Origin: CAZGDV01 sp964524995
GTDB lineage: Bacteria; Chloroflexota; Dehalococcoidia; SZUA-161
Assembly: GCA_964524995.1 (NCBI GenBank)
Contig: CAZGDV010000131.1
Location: 1-6,821 of the forward strand
DNA length: 6,821 nucleotides
Direction: 5' to 3'
Below the pieces are notes generated by a model. The model saw nothing but the letters and a program-made list of their open reading frames with translations. It was not told the origin of the DNA and made no database searches. Shown here piece by piece: positions 1 to 5,856 of the stretch; position 1 is the first letter of the stretch; every line of letters begins with the position of its first letter. Both the position numbers and the translations under genes were made by a program.

Positions 1-335
1 TGGTCATGAAACTGACCGGACTGGACAAGGGCGAGCTTCTGAAGCGCACCGGCGCTATCGTCACGACCCTGGGTGAATCAGGGTCGCGAATCAATCTGGC
101 TGACCGTGAAGTCAACGTCCCGGTGGTCACACCGGACGAGGTAGTTGATCCTACAGGGGCGGGCGATGCCTACCGGGCCGGCCTGATCAAGGGACTCGTC
201 GACGGGAAGGACCTGTATCAGAGTGCCTTGATGGGGTCCGTCGCCGCATCCTTCGCTGTGGAATCCTACGGCACCCAAGAGCACTACTTCGATATCGGCC
301 TTTTCCAGGAGCGGCTGGCCAGGTATATGAAGTAG
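1..335 (+). CDS. PfkB-family sugar/nucleoside kinase, C-terminal part (adenosine-kinase-like), 5' truncated by window
   Basis: This is the C-terminal third of a ribokinase/PfkB-fold kinase, which transfers the gamma-phosphate of ATP to a sugar or nucleoside hydroxyl in the cytoplasm. The frame is open to the first base, so the Met codon at 6 is probably internal. About 110 residues are visible; the family usually has about 300. Counting from that Met, VTTLGESGS (residues 20-28) is the usual strand and loop before the nucleotide site. DPTGAGDAYRAG (48-59) is PfkB signature 2, with the anion-hole glycines and the catalytic-base Asp (54); Tyr replaces the commoner Phe after DA. The tail, with ESYGTQEH (87-94) followed by a LARYMK end, resembles bacterial and archaeal adenosine-kinase-like members, so adenosine is my favoured substrate. 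The substrate-binding N-terminal half is missing, so ribose or another sugar remains possible. It converges on the next gene, 57 bases away. Confidence 0.9.
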   Translation, partial: VMKLTGLDKGELLKRTGAIVTTLGESGSRINLADREVNVPVVTPDEVVDPTGAGDAYRAGLIKGLVDGKDLYQSALMGSVAASFAVESYGTQEHYFDIGLFQERLARYMK

Positions 336-392
336 TACGGGGGAGGCTTCGATTGGGAAGGGGTATTGGGTGTCGTGAGGCTGCGCTGTGCG

Positions 393-1466
393 CTACCAGT
401 AGACCTCGACGCTCGAGACGGCACCCATGGGCACCCAGAAGGTCCCCAGGGCGTCCCTCTCTTCGCTGAGTGCAGCGGACCACTCGGCGAGCTCGGCCTC
501 ATCCTGTGCGAGGGCATCGTACCACTGCTGCATTCGCTCTGCGTCAGGGGTGCCCTGGATGAACATCTTGCCATCCACCCATTCGTTGAACTCGGTCACG
601 TTGCCGTTGTGGACGGCGACCGCCTCGTTGTAGTCATCCAGGTCCTGCTCATAGGCGGCTTTGCGTGCGGCGTACTCCTCGTAGCAGCCGTAGCCGGGAC
701 ACGACATGACATCCAGGCTCACCAGACCATAGACCTCGTCCACTGCAATATAGGCGACCTTGTCCCAGCTACTTGAGTCCCCACCATCAGCCTCATCGCC
801 AGGCCGGTCACCGGTGCAATCGACGTAGACCAGCCCCCTGTCCGCGGTCTGGAAGGCGTTGCACGCATGTCCTTCACCGTCACCCGCGAACTCGAGGGCC
901 ACCCAGGCTGCCCTTATTCCGGCGGCCTCGGCGTTGTTGTGTACGTCCTCAGCAAATGAGCCGCAGACATAGCTCCCCGGCACATAGGCGTTTTCGTCGG
1001 TCAGATCAGCAACGAGGAAGGCTTCCAGCTCGGCCCAGGTCGGGTCGGTGGCCCAATCATTGTTAGTGAGATGAATGTAGTCGCTGGGCCGGCAGATCAC
1101 GCAATCGTTGCGGACATAGTTGGGCTGCTTCCCCTCGAAGAAAGACACGCCGTCCATGACCTGCGGGGGCTCGGTTGGCTCGGGGGAGGACGTCGGCACG
1201 GGGCTCGGGCTCGCCGACTGAGTCGGCGCGGGAGTCGGAGCCGTTGATGTCACCAGTGTTGGAGTAGAGCTGGGCGCGGGTGTCGCGGTCGGAGGTGTCG
1301 TGGGCCCGAAGGGCGTTTGCGCCGTCGATTCGGGCGAAGCACCAGCGTCCGAGAGAGCGCCGTCGGCATCGCCAAAGGTTACGAAACCGGTGGAGGAGAG
1401 CGCAACCAGTAGCGCGCCTACAAGTATCAGGAGGGTTCCCAGAAGTATTAGGGTCTTGTTCATCAC
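393..1466 (-). CDS. Membrane-anchored extracytoplasmic protein with transglutaminase-like (C-H-D) core and coiled C-terminal part
   Basis: I know no characterised homologue; the role is unassigned. The start is GTG at 1466, or ATG at 1463, and neither has a clear Shine-Dalgarno. Residues 5-23 form one hydrophobic segment after a Lys. There is no Cys before residue 122, so this is a signal anchor or cleavable signal peptide and not a lipoprotein. Residues 40-101 are a low-complexity Thr/Pro/Ser/Ala linker typical of cell-surface proteins. The globular part (about 104-262) contains YVCGSFAEDVHNNAEAAGI with Cys168, GHACNAF with His200 and VYVDCTGD with Asp216. The order and spacing match the Cys-His-Asp triad of the transglutaminase/papain-like fold. 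Six other cysteines (122, 125, 202, 217, 256, 261) could form disulfides outside the cell. Residues 262-340 are rich in Glu, Ala and Tyr and look helical or coiled-coil. The triad may serve proteolysis, cross-linking or only binding. The gene lies 226 bases after its same-strand neighbour and is probably transcribed separately. Confidence 0.78.
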   Translation of the reverse strand: MMNKTLILLGTLLILVGALLVALSSTGFVTFGDADGALSDAGASPESTAQTPFGPTTPPTATPAPSSTPTLVTSTAPTPAPTQSASPSPVPTSSPEPTEPPQVMDGVSFFEGKQPNYVRNDCVICRPSDYIHLTNNDWATDPTWAELEAFLVADLTDENAYVPGSYVCGSFAEDVHNNAEAAGIRAAWVALEFAGDGEGHACNAFQTADRGLVYVDCTGDRPGDEADGGDSSSWDKVAYIAVDEVYGLVSLDVMSCPGYGCYEEYAARKAAYEQDLDDYNEAVAVHNGNVTEFNEWVDGKMFIQGTPDAERMQQWYDALAQDEAELAEWSAALSEERDALGTFWVPMGAVSSVEVYW

Positions 1467-1692
1467 TCACGAAAGCGGCGGCACACGCCGTCGCACGGTT
1501 ACCATTCCAACTTAGCAGGCCGCGCCGAGGCCCACAATGGCGCTTTGGTAAGGGTAGCGGGCGCAAAAGTACCGTACTCAAACCGAACCTTCGTTGACAT
1601 GGGCGGAGCGCGGCTGTAACCTGTGAGGCGCTAGCACGTTCGAGAGAGGGCTGAGTCGTGGACCCGGAGCAGGCTACCGAGGAGTTCAGAGG

Positions 1693-3108
1693 CTAAGCGG
1701 CAGCCCTTGATGATGCGTACTCCGCGTACCTCCTCAGCGCCCGGCACGCCGTACGCAGCGACTCGAAGACGACGAGGCCCCGCTCCCTGAGCCTCTCAAT
1801 CGAGCGGCTCTTCATGGCCGGGCCTCCTTCCTCGGAGAAGGCCACCACTACCTGCTTCTCGCTGCTGCGGTTGAACTCCAGGACGCACTCATCGAAGCCG
1901 GTCATCGGCCCCCCGATCGTGCCCTCGAAGTATTCCCCGCTGAGGTATAGCACCACCATATCCACCACCGGGTCGGCATCCAGCAGCTCAAGCGTGCGCC
2001 GGAGCTTGGGCGCATCGGAGAGTACGGCAGGCAGATCGAGCGGGTTGGCGATACCCTGGTTCACCAGCGAAAGGAACTCCAGTAGCCCTTCTCGCGTGGA
2101 CCCCGAGACGGGGGGCATGTCCAGCCCCTCCTGCGCACATATGTCGCCGGTGGCCACGCTGTTGCCCCCGCCCGACGACACGACGGCGACGCGTTTGCCC
2201 CTCGGCGGCCTGATATGCAGCAGGAGCTGTGCGACATCCGCCATCTCCTCCATCGACCCTACCCCGATCGCGCCTGTCTGCTCGAAGAAGGCATGCCAAA
2301 CGCAGGCCTCCCCGGCCAGCGAGCCCGTGTGCGAAACGGCGGCCCTGACACCGGAGCCGGTGACCCCCGCCTTCCAGATCACAAGGGGCTTGACCGGAAC
2401 GAGCTTCCTGACCAAGTCAAATAGCCTTCGCCCGTCGGGGACGCCCTCGAGGTACATGCAGACGACGCGGGTCTCCGGATCATCGGCCAGGTACTCCACG
2501 AAATCCGTTGCGCCCACGACGGCCGCATTGCCGTAGCTGATGACCTTGCTGAAGCCGATACCCCTCTCCGGCCCGATGCGCATGAGGTGGCGGCAGTGTC
2601 CGCCGCTCTGCGACACGAAGGCGACGGGCCCCTCGACCAGCGGCACGTCGTCGAACATCCTCATCCGCACCGAGGGCACCTGGAACCCCATGCAGTTGGG
2701 CCCCACCAGCCTGATGCCGCCCCGCAGGGCTATCTCCGTCATCTCCTCCTGGAGCCTCATCGCCTCGGGCTGGCCCGTCTCGGCGAAGCCCGACGTGCAG
2801 ACCTGCACGTTCAGTACGCCCGCTTTCGCGCAGTCCTCGATGACCACGGGCACAGCCGGAGGAGGAACGGTGACGGTGACGAGGTCGGGTCTCTCGGGCA
2901 ACTCGGTGACTCTGGGGTACATCCTGACGCCGTCGACCTCGTCGGCGTTGGGGTTCACCAGGTAGATCGCACCCTGGAATCCGGCATCGCGCAGCGAACG
3001 GAACAGCTGCAGTCCCGTGTAGCCGGGGTGGTTGTGCTTCTGCTCTCTGGAGACGCCGACGACCGCGATTGACTTAGGGGGAAAGCCCTCTCCGAAACCT
3101 CGGGCCAA
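1693..3108 (-). CDS. CoA-binding protein, NDP-forming acyl-CoA synthetase alpha-subunit type (second of a tandem pair)
   Basis: It belongs to the succinyl-CoA synthetase alpha/ADP-forming acetyl-CoA synthetase family, which interconverts acyl-CoA + ADP + Pi with acid + CoA + ATP through a phospho-histidine. It has 471 residues. A Rossmann CoA-binding domain (about 8-140) opens with SIAVVGVS (13-20) and ends with VGPNCMG (135-141). A ligase-type domain starts near VSQSGG (165-170). YLEG (219-222) carries a Glu likely to face the phospho-His, and SHTGSLAG (259-266) places that His at 260. A third, flavodoxin-like ligase domain follows from about 305. There is no ATP-grasp domain, so it could act only with a separate beta subunit. 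The start is TTG at 3108, chosen because AGGAGG sits 8 bases upstream and the fold begins at once. It follows its paralogue after 17 bases. An oddity is GNAAVV (193-198), where family members and the neighbour have a GN-x-AD pattern; this may mean altered or lost activity. The substrate is unknown. Confidence 0.92.
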   Translation of the reverse strand: MARGFGEGFPPKSIAVVGVSREQKHNHPGYTGLQLFRSLRDAGFQGAIYLVNPNADEVDGVRMYPRVTELPERPDLVTVTVPPPAVPVVIEDCAKAGVLNVQVCTSGFAETGQPEAMRLQEEMTEIALRGGIRLVGPNCMGFQVPSVRMRMFDDVPLVEGPVAFVSQSGGHCRHLMRIGPERGIGFSKVISYGNAAVVGATDFVEYLADDPETRVVCMYLEGVPDGRRLFDLVRKLVPVKPLVIWKAGVTGSGVRAAVSHTGSLAGEACVWHAFFEQTGAIGVGSMEEMADVAQLLLHIRPPRGKRVAVVSSGGGNSVATGDICAQEGLDMPPVSGSTREGLLEFLSLVNQGIANPLDLPAVLSDAPKLRRTLELLDADPVVDMVVLYLSGEYFEGTIGGPMTGFDECVLEFNRSSEKQVVVAFSEEGGPAMKSRSIERLRERGLVVFESLRTACRALRRYAEYASSRAAA

Positions 3109-3116
3109 GGTTGAAG

Positions 3117-3122
3117 CCTCCT
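3117..3122 (-). promoter_or_regulatory. Shine-Dalgarno AGGAGG that sets a TTG start
   Basis: On the minus strand, AGGAGG is followed by 8 bases and then TTG at 3108. It is a full anti-16S match at good spacing and lies entirely in the 17-base gap after the upstream stop codon at 3126-3128. This supports the TTG start and translation of the second synthetase-like gene from a shared mRNA. Confidence 0.85.
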
Positions 3123-3125
3123 GGA

Positions 3126-4610
3126 CTAGCTCTGCCGGGCGATACCGAGATACTCGCTGTATTCAACCAGATGAGAGAGCACCCTGGCCGTCGCCTCGGG
3201 AACGGGGTAGGGGAACATGTGCTCTCGCCTCAATCTGTCGTAGACCTTGCCTCTCTGCGCAGCGCCCCACACCATCGTGGTGAACAGAACAGGTTTCCCG
3301 TATTTGTGTATCATCTCCTTGGTCTTCTCCACCCCCTCCACAACCTCCGCGTCCTCTATCGCCTTCCGAAAGTCCATGACCTCGTGCTTCATCGAGTCGG
3401 GCAGGCCGCTCCACCCGGCGAAGCTCGACGTCATCCCCACACCGCCGACCATGACTATGGCGTCCACGTTCTCGTCCTCTATCATCGGCCAGAGGAGGTG
3501 ATAGCTGACGAAGTCGCCTGCCGGGTCGACGGGATTGCCATGTGACCACCTGCCCGACAGCATCGAACTCAGTATGCCCATCGTCTTCTCGGTAAAGGCT
3601 GGCAGCTCCAGCCCGCTCCGGCGCAATATGTCCGAGGTCATCACGGCCATGCCGCCACCCATCGTAAGGACGCCCACACGACGTCCGCGCGGCAGGGGCT
3701 GCCCCAAAAGGGCTGCGGCCACATCCACCAGCTCAGTGAGCTCATCTACCCTTATGACGCCGCACTGCTTGAAGGCCGCATCCAGCACAACATCCGAGCC
3801 CGCCAAGGCCGCCGAATGCGACCTCGCCGCCCTGGCCCCCGCATCCGACCGTCCCGCCTTCAGGATGACAACAGGCTTCTCTTTCGTGATATTGGCGGCC
3901 AGCTCCATGAACCGCCTGCCGTCCCTGAGGCCCTCGACGTAGCCGAGGATGACCTTGGTCCTCCTGTCCTGCGCCAGGTATTGCAGATAGTCTTCGAACT
4001 GCAGATCGGCCTCGTTCCCGCTGCTGACGAACTTGCTTACGCCCACCCCCATCTCAAGGGCGTGGTTGAATACGGACTGGCTGGAGTTGCCGCTCTGCGA
4101 GACGACAGCCACCTCCCCCCGCTTCACCTTCGGGAGGAAGGGCACAGTGCATATACCCGAGTAGGTGTCCATATGCCCCAGGCAGTTGGGACCGACAACG
4201 CGTATGCCGCCACGGCGAGCGATCTCGATGACCTGACGCTCTACCCTCGCGCCATCCTCACCCGTCTCCGAAAGGCCGCCCGAGATGACGATCGCCGTCT
4301 TCACGCCCTTCTGAACGCATTGTTCCATAGCTTCGGGCAGCGACTTCAGGGGAACCGTCATCACGGCAAGGTCCACCGGTCCGGGGACGTCCAGCACGGT
4401 CTTGTAGGCCTTGAGACCGAGTATCTGATCTTCCTTGTTGTTTATGGGGTATATGTCCCTCCTGCGCCGGTTCTTGAGCAGCCTCCCCACGACGTTGAAG
4501 CCCCATTTCCCGAATGTACCGGAGGCACCTATGACCGCCACCGATCCGGGGTTGAACAGGTAGCCGAGCTCACGCTTGAGACTTGTACGCGTCGCTGTTC
4601 TCTTGGCCAT
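3126..4610 (-). CDS. CoA-binding protein, NDP-forming acyl-CoA synthetase alpha-subunit type (first of a tandem pair)
   Basis: This is a paralogue of the following gene and has the same three-domain alpha-type layout, presumably handling acyl-CoA/acid interconversion coupled to ADP phosphorylation in the cytoplasm. From ATG 4610 it has 494 residues. SVAVIGAS (23-30) opens the CoA-binding Rossmann domain. VGPNCLG (139-145) closes it, and VSQSGN (170-175) opens the ligase domain. GNEADL (198-203) is the standard family pattern. YVEG (224-227) carries the likely active-site Glu. SHSAALAG (264-271) holds the phospho-acceptor His265, with SA where the commoner sequence has TG. LTMGGGMA (315-322) starts the last domain. 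No ATP-grasp region is present. Starts: ATG 4610 has GGGGGA very close in front; an in-frame TTG at 4628 adds six residues but would be almost leaderless if the promoter candidate at 4637-4666 is right. I prefer 4610 without certainty. The neighbour on its 5' side is the assembly gap, so whatever precedes it is unknown. The acyl substrate cannot be told. Confidence 0.92.
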   Translation of the reverse strand: MAKRTATRTSLKRELGYLFNPGSVAVIGASGTFGKWGFNVVGRLLKNRRRRDIYPINNKEDQILGLKAYKTVLDVPGPVDLAVMTVPLKSLPEAMEQCVQKGVKTAIVISGGLSETGEDGARVERQVIEIARRGGIRVVGPNCLGHMDTYSGICTVPFLPKVKRGEVAVVSQSGNSSQSVFNHALEMGVGVSKFVSSGNEADLQFEDYLQYLAQDRRTKVILGYVEGLRDGRRFMELAANITKEKPVVILKAGRSDAGARAARSHSAALAGSDVVLDAAFKQCGVIRVDELTELVDVAAALLGQPLPRGRRVGVLTMGGGMAVMTSDILRRSGLELPAFTEKTMGILSSMLSGRWSHGNPVDPAGDFVSYHLLWPMIEDENVDAIVMVGGVGMTSSFAGWSGLPDSMKHEVMDFRKAIEDAEVVEGVEKTKEMIHKYGKPVLFTTMVWGAAQRGKVYDRLRREHMFPYPVPEATARVLSHLVEYSEYLGIARQS

Positions 4611-4636
4611 CTTCCCCCGCTTAGGCAACTTTATCT

Positions 4637-4666
4637 ATTGTAGCCTGCCGAACGCCGGAAGGCCAA
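4637..4666 (-). promoter_or_regulatory. Candidate sigma70-type promoter of the acyl-CoA synthetase-like pair
   Basis: On the minus strand, TTGGCC (4661-4666, 4 of 6 matches to TTGACA) is followed by an 18-base spacer and TACAAT (4637-4642, 5 of 6 matches to TATAAT). The expected transcription start is near 4629-4631, about 20 bases before ATG 4610. The spacing and location fit the first gene of the pair. The -35 match is weak and this is judged by eye only. Confidence 0.45.
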
Positions 4667-4689
4667 TCATTACGTACACGGCGGACAAG

Positions 4690-4789
4690 NNNNNNNNNNN
4701 NNNNNNNNNNNNNNNNNNNNNNNNNNNNNNNNNNNNNNNNNNNNNNNNNNNNNNNNNNNNNNNNNNNNNNNNNNNNNNNNNNNNNNNNN
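4690..4789. other. Assembly gap (100 N)
   Basis: There are exactly 100 undetermined bases, the common placeholder length for a scaffold join of unknown size. It hides the last few codons and any terminator of GAPDH. It may also hide further genes between GAPDH and the synthetase-like pair. Distances and operon calls across it are not reliable. Confidence 0.97.
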
Positions 4790-5793
4790 TTCTTGATCAT
4801 GTACACGGCCAGGTCGCCCACGCGACAGCTGTAGGCCCACTCGTTGTCATACCAGCTGAGCACCTTGACCATGTTGCCGCCGATGACCATTGTGCTCATG
4901 GCATCGACGATGGAGCTCGCCGGGTTGCCCTTGAAGTCAATGCTGACCAACGGCTCCTCGCAGAACTCGAGAATGCCCTTCAGAGGCCCTCCGGCGGCGT
5001 TCTTCAACGCCTTGTTGACGTCGTCTACGGTCACGTCCTTGTCGAGGTCGGCGACGAGGTCGACGACCGACACGGTGGAGGTAGGGATACGGAACGCGAG
5101 ACCGTGAATGCGGCCCTGCAGCGCAGGTATCACCTGCGTCACGGCCTTGGCGGCTCCGGTGGTGGTGGGGATGATGTTCAACGCGGCAGCGCGTGCCCGG
5201 CGCAGGTCCTTGTGCACCGTGTCGAGCACGACCTGATCGTTGGTGTAGGCGTGTATTGTGGACATGAGTCCCTTGCTCACGCCGAAGGCGTCGTGCAGCA
5301 CCTTGACCACGGGGGCCACACAGTTCGTGGTACAGGAGGCATTGGAGATAATGCGGTGCTTGGCCGGATCGTAGTCACCCTCGTTCACGCCGAGCACGAC
5401 GGTGAGGTCCTCCTCCTTGGCCGGGGCCGTGATGAGCACCTTCTTGGCGCCTCCCTCGAGATGGCCGGCGGCCTTCGGCCCGGCTGTGAACAGGCCGGTT
5501 GACTCGACGACGATCTCGACCCCGAAGTCCTTCCAGGGTATCTTGGCAGGGTCGCGCTCAGCTATAACCTTGATCTTCTTGCCATCTATGATGATGGAGT
5601 CCTCGGTAGCCTCGACCTTGCCGGGGTAGATGCCGTAGTTGCTGTCGTACCTGAACAGATGAGCGTTAGTCTTGGTGTCGGTCAGATCGTTGACGACCAC
5701 AACCTCCAGCTCGTTGGGGTGGAAGTCCTGCATTGCCTTGAGAACCTGCCTGCCGATACGGCCGAACCCGTTGATACCGACCTTGGTTGCCAT
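4790..5793 (-). CDS. gap: Type I glyceraldehyde-3-phosphate dehydrogenase (3' end in gap)
   Basis: It oxidatively phosphorylates glyceraldehyde-3-phosphate to 1,3-bisphosphoglycerate with NAD(P)+, in glycolysis or in reverse for gluconeogenesis, as a cytoplasmic homotetramer. There are 334 codons before the gap, which is nearly the full family length of about 330-340, so only the extreme C-terminus and stop are missing. GINGFGRIGR (6-15) is the dinucleotide-binding loop. ASCTTNC (152-158) holds catalytic Cys154, and STIHAYTNDQ has His181. DLRRARAAA (196-204), IIPTTTGAAKAV (207-218) and SWYDNEWAYS (313-322) are all canonical. Asp36 in NDLTD (35-39) is the residue that favours NAD+. However, the pair after LD is Thr-Val (192-193), where NAD-specific enzymes have Leu-Pro, so cofactor choice is open. 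The ATG at 5793 is well supported by AGGAGG (5801-5806) 7 bases upstream. It lies 63 bases after the dehydratase-like gene, possibly on one transcript. Confidence 0.97.
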
Positions 5794-5856
5794 TCTGTAA
5801 CCTCCTGTCAGATTTGATCACCCCACCACACAGCGCCTCGTGTGAGGACGTAGTGC

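Noticed and set aside
1165..1350. Apparent DNA repeat in the region coding for the Thr/Pro/Ser linker
   Set aside because: There is compositional bias and short similar words but no fixed repeat unit. It is explained by the low-complexity linker it encodes.
1476..1490. CGGCG/CGCCG hairpin upstream of the secreted protein gene
   Set aside because: It is a 5-bp stem without a T tract in a GC-rich spacer, where such repeats are expected by chance.
1063..1581. Minus-strand 172-codon frame overlapping the start of the secreted protein gene
   Set aside because: It is an out-of-frame shadow. The overlapping frame gives a coherent signal anchor, linker and catalytic-type domain.
1611..1660. Possible tRNA because of a GTTCGAG T-loop-like string
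   Set aside because: The flanking five bases on each side do not pair, and no acceptor or anticodon stem can be drawn.
1814..2536. Plus-strand 240-codon open frame opposite the second synthetase-like gene
   Set aside because: It is an antisense shadow with Ser/Thr/Pro-rich, low-information translation. The minus-strand frame carries the conserved family motifs.
3816..4643. Long plus-strand open frame opposite the first synthetase-like gene
   Set aside because: It is a GC-rich antisense shadow of a gene with clear family motifs. Its translation has no recognisable domain and is rich in His/Arg/Pro, as shadows often are.
4621..4789. Continuation of the GAPDH reading frame through the N run to a stop at 4621
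   Set aside because: The frame is only kept because 100 N were inserted. GAPDH is already at family length at 4790, and the residues beyond the gap do not resemble a GAPDH C-terminus.
5827..5844. CACAC/GTGTG inverted repeat between the dehydratase-like gene and GAPDH as a terminator
   Set aside because: The stem is only 5 bp with an 8-base loop and has no T-rich run after it on the minus strand.
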